A DNA stretch of 28,834 nucleotides from a virus. The translations under genes and the position numbers were made by a program. The stretch lies in IMG/VR virus record IMGVR_UViG_3300017781_000080, positions 1 through 28,834 of that record. One strand, 5' to 3'. Shown here in pieces: positions 20,664 to 28,834 of this stretch. Below the pieces are notes generated by a model, which saw nothing but the letters and a program-made list of their open reading frames with translations, was not told the origin of the DNA and did no database searches. Position 1 is the first letter of the stretch. The number at the start of each line of letters is the position of its first letter.

Positions 20664-22328
20664 TTATGCTTGTCCACCATCTGTAATTGTCCAACCTGGG
20701 TTTGAACCTCCTGAGCTTACTAAATATGCTCTGGCGGCTACTGCATCACTATATGGCGAACCTGTGTATGTTGTATTATTATACGTTACGTTTGCGGCTC
20801 CTAATGTTATACTTGCTGGTGAACCACCAGCATTACTTACAAAATTTGCCCAACCAATTAGTGTTTTACTGTAATTTTCTGTGCTTATTGCACTATCGTC
20901 TAACATGTTAGCCATTGTAGTTATACTAGATAAGTTCCAACCGCCTATGTTACTGTTAAATCCTTTGTTTCTTATAAATGTGTTACTTGCTACACTTAAA
21001 CTAGATGTATTCCAACCGCTTGGGTCCATCACAATGTTTGCGTTAGAAATTACGTCTAGAGAAGGATCTATTCCGGAAATCAAAAGGTTGCCACCAAATG
21101 CTTTATGCATAGTTGTTACATTGCCAACATTTAAGCCATCAATGTTAGGACTTCTTTGCAAGTCATGTCCATATGAATTCATAAATCCTTCCATACTTGT
21201 AACTTTGCTTGTGTCAAAACTGCCTAAATCTAAAACACTATTATACGGTAATACACTTCCTATTCCTGCATACCGCACACCAAAAGTGTTAGCCATGTTT
21301 GTAACATTAGATGTGTTCCAATTTTGCGGATTTGAACCTAAATTTTGTGCACCTCTAAAAGAATCTTCTAAAGTAGTTACGTTTATGGTATTCCATTGAC
21401 TACAATTTGCTAAACCACATTCAGCACCGTCAAATATTCCTTTCATATTTGTAACACTTGATGTATCCCATTCACCTATATCAGGATTCACCGGTCTACC
21501 ACTGTAATTTTCAAATGTTCCTTGATGACTTACTATAGCGCCTGGTTCACCATTGCCTGCAAAACACTCCTCCATTGTTGTAACATTGCCAGTGTTCCAA
21601 TTTGACAAACTGCCTAAATAATATGATGATGCAAAAGTGCGTTTCATGTTTGTAACATTTGATGTATCCCAACCATTTAAAGTTGCTGTAGTAAAATCTC
21701 CACTTGCCCCAGTTGAAGACCGTTCAAATGCACTTTCAAAAGTGCTTTCAAGATTAATTATATTGCTAGTTGCGTCAGTTGCCCAACTAAGTCCGGATAA
21801 ACCTTTACTTGCAAAACTTCTTTGTTCAAAAGCAGATTTACCATTTGTTTCTGCGTTAGGACTATCATTTCTCATACCAAAAAACATTAATGCACAATTT
21901 GAATTTGCAGGCAATTTAGGATAATCTAGAGCATTTATAGCCATGGTGTTAGTATCTTGACTAACGTTAGAAAGAAATGCTCTGCTTTGGTCTGCAATGT
22001 ATGAAACATTGCCCCATCTATCAATAGTTTTTATTCTTTCTTCTTCTGTTGTGGACAAACTACCAAAATCATATTTGCCCATTGAGCCTTGCACTCTTAT
22101 TGTTACATTTGCACTTGATGAATATGTGTGCGTTGCATTTACGGTGCTACCTGTATGAGTATAAGTATCATTAACGTTGCCAGTGTCATCCCAAAATACA
22201 GTAAATTGTTCTGAACTAGTTCCTACAAATGGCAAACTTACACTATTGTCACTAGGATTTACTTCCATTTGTATTTGAAATGTTTTGTCAGGATTAGCAT
22301 CTGCTAATTTTCTGTAATAAGCACTCAC
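20664..22328 (-). CDS. BspA-like repeat protein, putative receptor-binding/fibre tip
   Basis: 554 residues with a GTG start at 22328 (SD AGGAGA 9 bases upstream, inside the end of the fibre gene). Residues 1-100 contain a PKD-like beta segment (THTYSSSANVTIRVQG). About residues 185-470 carry nine or ten DUF285/BspA leucine-rich-type repeats of the form W-[DN]-T-S-[NKS]-V-T-[NT]-M-x3-F. The C-terminus matches the closing module of BspA proteins: LIGWANF ... AARAYLVSSGG ... GWTITDGG. Bacterial BspA proteins are surface adhesins; here the place after the long fibre suggests host recognition. No signal peptide is visible, consistent with a virion protein. Confidence 0.8.
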   Translation of the reverse strand: MSAYYRKLADANPDKTFQIQMEVNPSDNSVSLPFVGTSSEQFTVFWDDTGNVNDTYTHTGSTVNATHTYSSSANVTIRVQGSMGKYDFGSLSTTEEERIKTIDRWGNVSYIADQSRAFLSNVSQDTNTMAINALDYPKLPANSNCALMFFGMRNDSPNAETNGKSAFEQRSFASKGLSGLSWATDATSNIINLESTFESAFERSSTGASGDFTTATLNGWDTSNVTNMKRTFASSYYLGSLSNWNTGNVTTMEECFAGNGEPGAIVSHQGTFENYSGRPVNPDIGEWDTSSVTNMKGIFDGAECGLANCSQWNTINVTTLEDSFRGAQNLGSNPQNWNTSNVTNMANTFGVRYAGIGSVLPYNSVLDLGSFDTSKVTSMEGFMNSYGHDLQRSPNIDGLNVGNVTTMHKAFGGNLLISGIDPSLDVISNANIVMDPSGWNTSSLSVASNTFIRNKGFNSNIGGWNLSSITTMANMLDDSAISTENYSKTLIGWANFVSNAGGSPASITLGAANVTYNNTTYTGSPYSDAVAARAYLVSSGGSNPGWTITDGGQA

Positions 22329-22331
22329 CGA

Positions 22332-25300
22332 TTATGTCTCCTGGACATACCAATATTCTACTCTTGTTCCCTCACACCACTCGCAATATATAATATTTCT
22401 AGCACTTCCTTGATAATCAGTAGTGCCTAATTTTACCCATCCTGCAGGAAAACTAGGTTCTGTAGATTTATTGTGATATATTTTTTGAACTATACCTAAT
22501 TTAGCATTTGTTAAGTCGTTTGTTATGTTTGCTGTAATGGCTGTAGTAGGACTACCAAATATTGTTGGTTTTACAAAATTAATTACTGCACCAGTATCTG
22601 TTGCTGATGGACTTCCAATTGTTTGAGTGAATATTGCAGTATCGGCTGTGATATCAACTAAGTCTACACCGCCTTTGGCAATTACTAAATTACCTGTGCT
22701 TTGTTCATTGGTTATATCCCATTGTGCTTTTACGGCATTATTGGCTTCATGTGTGCTTATTCTTAGTGTAGCATTGCCTTTTGAATCATAATTAAAGTTA
22801 CTGCTACCGCCAGTTTCACCTGACTTAGATTGTATCTCTACCAGTGTTCCTGTTTTGCTACTTAAGAATCCAGCACCTAAGAATTCATGATATTCATGTA
22901 GTTCATGTGGAAATCTATTTTCAACATAAGTTGTATCAGCGCCTTCATCACCATAATCTCTTACTGGACGTAATGTTACTTTACCATCTGTTTTAGCGGC
23001 AATTACTGTATTACCTTCACTGCTACTTAAGAATGTTCTTGGTATTGTGCCACCGGCTACGTTTGCACCATTTCTAAATGATGTTGAATATGTGCTTTGC
23101 AAATGCACGTCAGCATTTCCAACTGTGTTGTTTGCCTGTGCACCTGATCCTGGACTTCTTACTGTCAAACTTGCTGGCGGATGGAATATATCTGCACCAC
23201 TTACTACACCAGGTATAACATTATTAAATGTAAGTCTACCTATAACATCACTTGTTTTAGTTGTAACTTTGGCATCTTTACTACCACCAATAAGTTTATA
23301 GTTAAAGTTTGGTGCACCTAAGTATTGTAAATCTACAGTAGCATTGCCACTTTGTCCTAAGAACTCTGTCCATGGGGGATAACTTGTAAATCTTCCTATA
23401 CTGTTATCAGTGTATTGGTTCATCATAAACTTCATTTGTGGAGTTGTATTTGCACCACCAAAGTCTGTGACACCATCTTGTTCTACTGTGATACCTAATG
23501 TTGTTGTTCCTGGTAAAACGTCTGTTGTTCCTACACTTAACAAGTCTGGTGTTGCGTTTGCACCAATTAACAATGCACGTTGCGTTCTAATAGCACTATC
23601 TGGATTACTGTTAATATCAATGCTGTTTCTTGTTACAACATTACCCGCATCAATTGTTGTGCCACTTATAGTATAACTTGCATAATCCAATGTGGTATTA
23701 CTAAATGTTTCTGGACCTACATACTTGCTCATCCAAGGCTCTATGCTTTGGAACGGAAGACTTGCATTTGCAGTATCTCTGCTAATTCTAAATCTTAAGT
23801 CAGCATGTGTAGAACTTGCATAACCTGGAGCTAATATAAAGAATGCACCAGCACCATATGATTTCAATGCATTTTGACTGAATGTTACTGTATTACCTAC
23901 AATACTTACAACGTATGTGTCTGCTGGGAAAGCCGCGGCGCTACTTGAATCTGTTAATGAGAATTGACTCCAACCTGATGTTTTTGCATTAGTGCCTAAT
24001 CCAACTTCTACAGCATTTTGTAAACTACTAGAACCAAACATACTGGTATATGCATTGTTGGCACCTTCTTTTTGTGCGTATAATCCAAACGGACCACCTG
24101 GAGTAGTAGCAGTTAAATCATATGATGTTCCTGTGTTGCTACCGGCTGTTATAAACAAACCAGTTAAGAAACCTGGACATGATGTATTTGTGCTAAATGC
24201 ACCTAAATCTGCACTGGCTACACCATAACCTGTTGTGTCAGCATCAAATATCCTACTTTCTGCACTACTAATTGTTTTGTCTACTTGTATTCCGTTTGTT
24301 TGTCCTTTAAGTTGTAAAGGTTGACCACTATCACTGCTTATGTGGTCTGTTTGTAATATTCCTGAACTAGGATTAAATGATAATTTACTTGAACTTACTT
24401 CTAATGCATTATTACCACTAGTTGTTGGACTTAGTGTTACATAATGTGCCGCATCAGTTGAAGTATCATCTGTAATGTTTACGTTTGTGGCATTTGTTGC
24501 TGTAGTAACACTATCAGCAGGAGCAAATGTAAACACACCTGTTCCATTATCATATGCTAAACTTCCGCCACCACTAGCCGCCGCTGTAGTTGTGCTTATT
24601 AATGCTCTTACTTCTGAATCTGTTTGAATATCTGCTGGAGTAAATGTAAATACACCTGTTCCGCTATTATATGCTAATGCACCTCCACTACTTGCACTTG
24701 CTGGAGTTCCAACACTTATGTTGCCTCTAGCCCTTGCACCAGTAAAGTATAAGTTTGTGCCCTCTGTTAAGTCACTTGTTGATTTTGAACTTAGGTCTAA
24801 GTTAGTTCCTGTTTGTAAGTTAACTCTAGCATCTGCTCTAGCATCAGTGTAATATAAGTTAGTTCCTTCAAGTAGGAGAGTTGTGCTTGTTGGTATTGCA
24901 AAATCTTGTGTGCCGTCATTAGTAAACATCCACTGATCAGCACTCTCTCTCCATTGTAAATATACATTTGCCGCAGAACCTCTGTCTACGAATATATGGC
25001 TATCATTTACTGGTGTTCCTACAGCACCATACTGCATAGTGATATTTCTATCTTCAACAAATAAGTCTACAACTGTTTCTGAATTTATGTTTCCGGTTAC
25101 ATCTAAGTTGCCTCCAATAGTTGCATTTCCAGTTATAATTAAGCCAGTGCCACCTGTGCTTTTAAGAGCCATACTTGAAGAAATATTTCCGCCAGACTCT
25201 ATAAATGAATCATTGTAAATAGCACCATTACCGTAAAGTCTTGTTTTAGCCAATGCTATATTACCAGAATCTCCTAGGAGAAGTTCACCAGCACCAGAAA

Positions 25301-26153
25301 GTGCTCCATGAATGTGTAATCGTTGACCTCTATTTTCCCAACTACCATATCCACCTACTGTGAGATTTGCATATTGGTCATCTACAATAACTAAATCTCT
25401 ACGCACATTTAAGTTTTGAGTATCTACTTGACCTACTGTAGTAACGTAAAGATTACCTACACTTAAATTTCCGGTTGTAGTAACGTTACTGTTTGAAGTT
25501 ATGGCACTGGTCATATCTAGACCATTTGCTTCTATGAATGCTTGTGCTTGTGCGTTTGTTAATTCGTCAATTCCTGTTAATTGACTTCCATCACCTAGGA
25601 TATATGCACCACTTACATTTGCTGTTGTTGTGATGTTACCAGTAGTGTTTACTGCTGTTAAGTTGCCTGTATATGCACCTATGGCACTATTTGCTCTTGC
25701 TGTTGTGAAGTATAAATTTGTGCCTTCTGATAAACTTCCTGTATTTGGTAATACAGCGTTTACTCTTGCGTCTGCTCTTGTATTTGTGAAGTATAAGTTA
25801 TTTGAACCTTCTGCTAAATCGTCTGTGGTCTTACCACTGAATACAGCGGCACTATCAATGCCAATTGCGCCAGTTCCTGAACTATATGTTATGGGTGATG
25901 TTCCGCTTAAATGTGCTCTTACTTCTGATGCACTTGGACCAGTGTATGTAAATACACCTGTTGAATTATCGTATGCAAATGAGCCATCTCCACCTGCGTC
26001 TGTGGCACTTAATGCGGATCTAATTACTGTATTTGATGTAGTAAAAGCATCACCAACTGTTACATTACTTAATGTGGTAGTTACAGCAACATTACTGTTT
26101 GCTTCATCCACTGTGACATTGCTTTGAGCAACTGAGACTATAATATTAGCCAT
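22332..26153 (-). CDS. Long tail fibre protein with EGTNLYFT repeats
   Basis: At 1273 residues it is the longest gene. It is rich in Thr/Ser/Asn/Gly, typical of trimeric fibres. Four repeats of L-x-E-G-[TS]-N-x-L-Y-[FY]-T-x-x-R-A lie near residues 113, 141, 428 and 462. A second repeat, A-Y-[DN]-x-[SG]-T-G-V-F-T-[FY], lies near 60, 494 and 535. The middle contains GNITTTANVSG and VTGNINSETVVDLFVEDRNI elements seen in phage fibre shafts. The C-terminus is Trp/Tyr/Cys-rich (IIYCEWCEGTRVEYWYVQET). Strong SD AGGAG. Likely an adsorption fibre attached to the tail hub. Confidence 0.85.
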   Translation of the reverse strand: MANIIVSVAQSNVTVDEANSNVAVTTTLSNVTVGDAFTTSNTVIRSALSATDAGGDGSFAYDNSTGVFTYTGPSASEVRAHLSGTSPITYSSGTGAIGIDSAAVFSGKTTDDLAEGSNNLYFTNTRADARVNAVLPNTGSLSEGTNLYFTTARANSAIGAYTGNLTAVNTTGNITTTANVSGAYILGDGSQLTGIDELTNAQAQAFIEANGLDMTSAITSNSNVTTTGNLSVGNLYVTTVGQVDTQNLNVRRDLVIVDDQYANLTVGGYGSWENRGQRLHIHGALSGAGELLLGDSGNIALAKTRLYGNGAIYNDSFIESGGNISSSMALKSTGGTGLIITGNATIGGNLDVTGNINSETVVDLFVEDRNITMQYGAVGTPVNDSHIFVDRGSAANVYLQWRESADQWMFTNDGTQDFAIPTSTTLLLEGTNLYYTDARADARVNLQTGTNLDLSSKSTSDLTEGTNLYFTGARARGNISVGTPASASSGGALAYNSGTGVFTFTPADIQTDSEVRALISTTTAAASGGGSLAYDNGTGVFTFAPADSVTTATNATNVNITDDTSTDAAHYVTLSPTTSGNNALEVSSSKLSFNPSSGILQTDHISSDSGQPLQLKGQTNGIQVDKTISSAESRIFDADTTGYGVASADLGAFSTNTSCPGFLTGLFITAGSNTGTSYDLTATTPGGPFGLYAQKEGANNAYTSMFGSSSLQNAVEVGLGTNAKTSGWSQFSLTDSSSAAAFPADTYVVSIVGNTVTFSQNALKSYGAGAFFILAPGYASSTHADLRFRISRDTANASLPFQSIEPWMSKYVGPETFSNTTLDYASYTISGTTIDAGNVVTRNSIDINSNPDSAIRTQRALLIGANATPDLLSVGTTDVLPGTTTLGITVEQDGVTDFGGANTTPQMKFMMNQYTDNSIGRFTSYPPWTEFLGQSGNATVDLQYLGAPNFNYKLIGGSKDAKVTTKTSDVIGRLTFNNVIPGVVSGADIFHPPASLTVRSPGSGAQANNTVGNADVHLQSTYSTSFRNGANVAGGTIPRTFLSSSEGNTVIAAKTDGKVTLRPVRDYGDEGADTTYVENRFPHELHEYHEFLGAGFLSSKTGTLVEIQSKSGETGGSSNFNYDSKGNATLRISTHEANNAVKAQWDITNEQSTGNLVIAKGGVDLVDITADTAIFTQTIGSPSATDTGAVINFVKPTIFGSPTTAITANITNDLTNAKLGIVQKIYHNKSTEPSFPAGWVKLGTTDYQGSARNIIYCEWCEGTRVEYWYVQET

Positions 26154-26154
26154 G

Positions 26155-26676
26155 TTAAACTCCTACAATATTATTAAATGTTATTGAGTTGTTTGCTGAA
26201 GTAGGATCGCCTGCTGTTACATCTGCTGTATAACGTTCTATAACTGCCCATCTATGACTGTCAAAAACATTAACTGTAGGATTAGTATTTTCCCATGTAA
26301 ATTCTACAATACTAATAACTACATTAGTTCTAGCATCAGGATATATAAAACCTGTATACCTGTTTTTAGGAATGGTAAAATCAACTAGTCCTGCGGCGGC
26401 ATTTGTTTTATTAATATTGCCGGCGGCTATTGCTGTGGAGGTTGCTCCTAGATATCCAATAACGTTTGAAGTAGCAAAGTTAGGTTCACCTGTATTTACA
26501 TTGTATGTCAAAGCATCAACAACTAGTGTTGAATAGTTTGCAGTAAAATTATAATTTGTAATATCTGTTGCGAAATTGTATGTGAATGTTCTTTGATGTT
26601 CTGGCAACATTTCTATCATCTGGACGTTATCACTGCCCTTTAGATAGTTTTTGAACGATAAGGTTCTTCCCGACAT
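26155..26676 (-). CDS. Putative virion/fibre-associated protein
   Basis: A 173-residue, beta-type protein starting MSGRTLSFKNYLKGSDNVQM and continuing with aromatic/Asn-rich strands (FTYNFATDITNYNFTANYST) and FVEFTWEN-like segments. Strong SD AGGAGA; ends one base before the fibre ATG. I associate this form with structural proteins encoded next to fibres in marine phages, but no named family was identified. Probably a fibre base or adaptor. Confidence 0.5.
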   Translation of the reverse strand: MSGRTLSFKNYLKGSDNVQMIEMLPEHQRTFTYNFATDITNYNFTANYSTLVVDALTYNVNTGEPNFATSNVIGYLGATSTAIAAGNINKTNAAAGLVDFTIPKNRYTGFIYPDARTNVVISIVEFTWENTNPTVNVFDSHRWAVIERYTADVTAGDPTSANNSITFNNIVGV

Positions 26677-26698
26677 GCTTCTCTCCTATTGGAAATAA

Positions 26699-26720
26699 CC
26701 TATAAAGTATTCTCTATAGG
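26699..26720 (-). other. Leader hairpin before the fibre operon
   Basis: Minus-strand CCTATAGAG / CTTTATAGG around AATA: 9 pairs including one G-U that exists only in the minus RNA. No T tract follows. It sits between boundary motif copy 5 and the gene starting at 26676, so it would form in that leader. Confidence 0.6.
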
Positions 26721-26741
26721 CTGTTTAATTTGTTATGCTTG

Positions 26742-26749
26742 TATTTATC
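26742..26749 (-). promoter_or_regulatory. Boundary motif GATAAATA, copy 5 (upstream of the fibre operon)
   Basis: Minus-strand ATTAC-GATAAATA-CAAGCATAAC, 66 bases before the ATG at 26676. Shares GATAAATACAA with copy 1 (portal). Confidence 0.5.
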
Positions 26750-26755
26750 GTAATC

Positions 26756-26908
26756 TTAAGAATCTGGCAATGTAAAGCCATGTTCTGCGGCATAATCATC
26801 TATATTGTATGGTAAGCCATTAAACACTAGCACTCTATTTGTAGGGCCGTTGTAATTACCATCGGCGTCCCACATTTGTAAAATTAAACCTTTTAAACTA
26901 AAATCCAT
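26756..26908 (-). CDS. Small protein (50 residues)
   Basis: MDFSLKGLILQMWDADGNYN then GPTNRVLVFNGLPYNIDDYA, ending FTLPDS. The ATG at 26908 has a strong SD (AGGAGA, 6 bases). The compact mixed composition suggests a real folded peptide. It stands between the fibre-assembly-like gene and the fibre genes; function unknown. Confidence 0.65.
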   Translation of the reverse strand: MDFSLKGLILQMWDADGNYNGPTNRVLVFNGLPYNIDDYAAEHGFTLPDS

Positions 26909-26927
26909 ATCTTTCTCCTATATATCT

Positions 26928-27329
26928 TTATTGTGGTGGTCTAGGCCAAACCATATGTTGTCCAAACGTTACGTCTCTTAATGCTTGTCTATATGTTTGC
27001 CATTCCAACTTTTTTGCATCACTTAATGGTGAATCAGCACCTTGTGTCCAATCTGTTGCAGTTAATTTTGTATTTCTTTCTGCTCTGTATCTTGCTTCAT
27101 AATCTTCTGGCACAGGTGTTCCCATTTTTACTATTGGTGGATCAACATTTACATCAACGTAATTATTTTGCATATTTAAAACAAAACCCAATTCAGTTTC
27201 TAAACCACAAACCATGTTAAATTGATGATTTCTTTTACAGTTTTCCTGTGCTTGTTTTTCACTCATATTACGTTTAGCAAGTATTGTTCCTGTAACTGAA
27301 TTATAAAATATGTATGTTGAATTACTCAT
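26928..27329 (-). CDS. Tail fibre assembly-like protein (DUF4376-like)
   Basis: A 133-residue protein. The C-terminal half ARYRAERNTKLTATDWTQGA ... EWQTYRQALRDVTFG ... WPRPPQ is the recognisable R-x-x-R-N-x-x-L-x-x-T-D-W ... W-x-x-Y-R-x-A-L-R-D ... W-P-x-P-P module found in phage tail-fibre assembly or fibre-associated proteins. The N-terminal half (STYIFYNSVTGTILAKRNMS) is an unassigned beta module. It starts directly after the hub stop codon. Likely a chaperone or component for the fibre encoded downstream. Confidence 0.75.
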   Translation of the reverse strand: MSNSTYIFYNSVTGTILAKRNMSEKQAQENCKRNHQFNMVCGLETELGFVLNMQNNYVDVNVDPPIVKMGTPVPEDYEARYRAERNTKLTATDWTQGADSPLSDAKKLEWQTYRQALRDVTFGQHMVWPRPPQ

Positions 27330-28834
27330 TTAAAATAGATCCCTTAAACTGTCACCTGCTCGTAATCTTTCTAATGTAAAATTAGGTTTACCAGCGGTGT
27401 TTGGATACAATGTGCTAAATGCGGATGGTTGTGATGATACTTGTTTTGGTATATACTTCTTACCAGTTGTAGTAACTCCAGCCGCCTGAGCAACTGCCAA
27501 TCCTCTTGCTTCACTTATTTCAAGAGTATCATTTTCAACTACTGCTGGTGGTAAATTATTAAAGGTTGCACCTATTCCACTAGTTGATTGTGCATCTTGA
27601 ATTGTAGTTCCTGTTGGCTCATTAGTTGTTTCATCAACTTCTGTGTAGTCGACAGTATTAAATACTGCAAAACCTAGAGCTCCTCCTCCGCCTGGTAATG
27701 TTCCGAATGGTTGAAAGTCGCTTTTTAAACCATATTTTCCTAAGTCTGCTCCACCTAATGGTGATACAGTTGCTGGAACAATAAAACTTGCTGGTTCTCC
27801 TAATGCAGTAGGAATAGCATTGTTTATGCCTATAGTTGCACCACTGGCTACATTAACATTTATATTTGTAGTAATACTGCTGTTACCAGTAACTGCTGTT
27901 ATCACAGTAACTGGAGTAATTCCAGTTCCACTTAAAACACCACCTACAATTAAATTTGGATATCCTTCCTCATTAAATGTCAAAGTGTTTCCTGTAAATG
28001 CTCCTGTGGTAGTGTAAAACAATTCACCTGCCATTGGCATTACAGCCGCCGCAGGTGCTTCGTCAACACTAAATCCTACTGCCTGACTGGCTAATGATGC
28101 TCCTGGAATACCACCTTTATTGTCTAAGACAATTTCTGGAACTGTTGCTGATGGCAAAGTAGTAAATTTACCTTGGTCACCAATACCGTGTCCAAATACT
28201 CTTATGTCATACTTAGGTTCTTTTACATTAGGTAAATTTGGTAATGCTGTGCCATCGGCTTTTTCAGAAGTAGGATTTTCTGGCAAAGGTAATGCAATAA
28301 AAGGAATTTCTGATGGTGCCCAACTACCGCCTAATGGGTTTTGAATTTTAAATTTATTAAGTATTTTTTGTTTTGGTGAACCTGTTCCTGTTTCAGTTGC
28401 TACTTCAATTTCTATTTCATCTAATCCTGGAATATCTGGAATTGTTATTGGAAGAACTGCTAATGGTGTTTCAGGCGTAGATGTAATGCCTCCTTGTCCA
28501 CCTTCACCTCCAATTATAACGTTAGGCCAATCAATAGTGCTGTAATCTATTGGTGAGCCAACTACATTACCATTACCTGGGTCTACAATATTTGCTGTAG
28601 CATTAGCAGGATCTGTAATTACAATATCTCCAATAATAGGAATACTAGCGGTGCCTCCCCAAATACCTGTCCACCATCCAGGTATACCACTTACTCCTAC
28701 TGCACCATCACTTTGCAATACGGTGTGAGCATATATACTGTCGTCATATTCAATACAAGTAAACTTAGCACCTAACATCGCATCTGCTGTTTCTACTTCT
28801 GTCATTAACTAAATTAAATCTAGTGTCCAGTGGA
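27330..28834 (-). CDS. Tail tip/hub protein, C-terminal part (frame disrupted above 28802)
   Basis: C-terminal half of the hub gene that begins at 1402. Residues after VTEVETADAMLGAKFTCIEY are identical in the left-edge copy. The region is Gly/Pro/Ile-rich and beta-type (GGTASIPIIGDIVITDPANA; TTGAFTGNTLTFNEEGYPNL), ending LERLRAGDSLRDLF. An apparent start, ATG at 28805, is an artefact: the ATG is made where a 173-base deletion joins codons out of frame. No SD precedes it and a stop lies just upstream in frame. True coding should run 1402 to 1, then 28750 to 27330 (2823 bases). Confidence 0.75.
28751..28834. repeat. Right terminal overlap with internal 173-base deletion
   Basis: 28751-28802 equals 1-52 with one mismatch, and 28792-28834 equals 215-257 exactly. 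The fused copy breaks the hub reading frame (173 is not a multiple of 3). Confidence 0.95.

Noticed and set aside
28751-28805. Apparent complete gene start ATG at 28805 (MTEVETAD...)
   Set aside because: The ATG is created at the fusion of two out-of-frame segments; the left-edge copy shows these residues preceded by in-frame coding from 1402.
1-28834. tRNA genes, CRISPR arrays, insertion sequences
   Set aside because: No cloverleaf with a CCA-type end, no regularly spaced repeats with unique spacers, and no transposase motif was seen on either strand.

Overview
The window looks like an essentially complete, AT-rich, tailed-phage (siphovirus-type) genome. Its first 52 bases reappear at 28751-28802 with one mismatch, and one 940-codon tail-hub gene is cut by the window edges: its N-terminal part is at 1-1402 and its C-terminal part at 27330-28750. 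Closing the overlap restores its reading frame, so the molecule is a circle (or circularly permuted genome) of about 28,750 bp. The AT-richness, the small genome and several small families I associate with uncultured marine phages (CPWS protein, HGGKGS protein, EGTNLYFT fibre repeats, tail-fibre-assembly-like protein) suggest a marine bacterial host. No specific host can be named from the sequence.

Almost every gene is on the minus strand, so transcription order is the reverse of the coordinates. A small early block (19184-16457) holds two unknown genes, a promoter with three iterons, and a 485-residue protein with motifs of the Pol A / T7 RNA polymerase palm superfamily. It is followed by packaging genes: a small terminase candidate, a membrane protein, two HNH proteins and the large terminase. 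A run of tiny coupled genes follows, ending at a terminator (12303-12335). The structural operon (11544 to 1) encodes portal, scaffold, major capsid, connectors, tail tube, a tail-assembly chaperone pair with a canonical -1 frameshift site, tape measure, minor tail proteins, a GNAT acetyltransferase and the tail hub. Across the window junction come a tail-fibre-assembly-like protein, virion proteins, a 1273-residue fibre, a BspA-repeat protein, an XhlA-like membrane protein and a terminator (19306-19343).

One plus-strand island breaks this layout at 11731-12233. It has two near-identical sigma70-type promoters. The first drives an apparently leaderless 77-residue gene; the second drives a roughly 205-nt structured RNA that ends in its own terminator.

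The octamer TATTTATC (GATAAATA on the minus strand) occurs five times by my reading, always at transcription-unit boundaries and always in the same orientation. With the polymerase-like gene, this raises the possibility of a very compact self-transcription system. That link is inference. I recognise no integrase, repressor, endolysin, helicase, capsid protease or tRNA.
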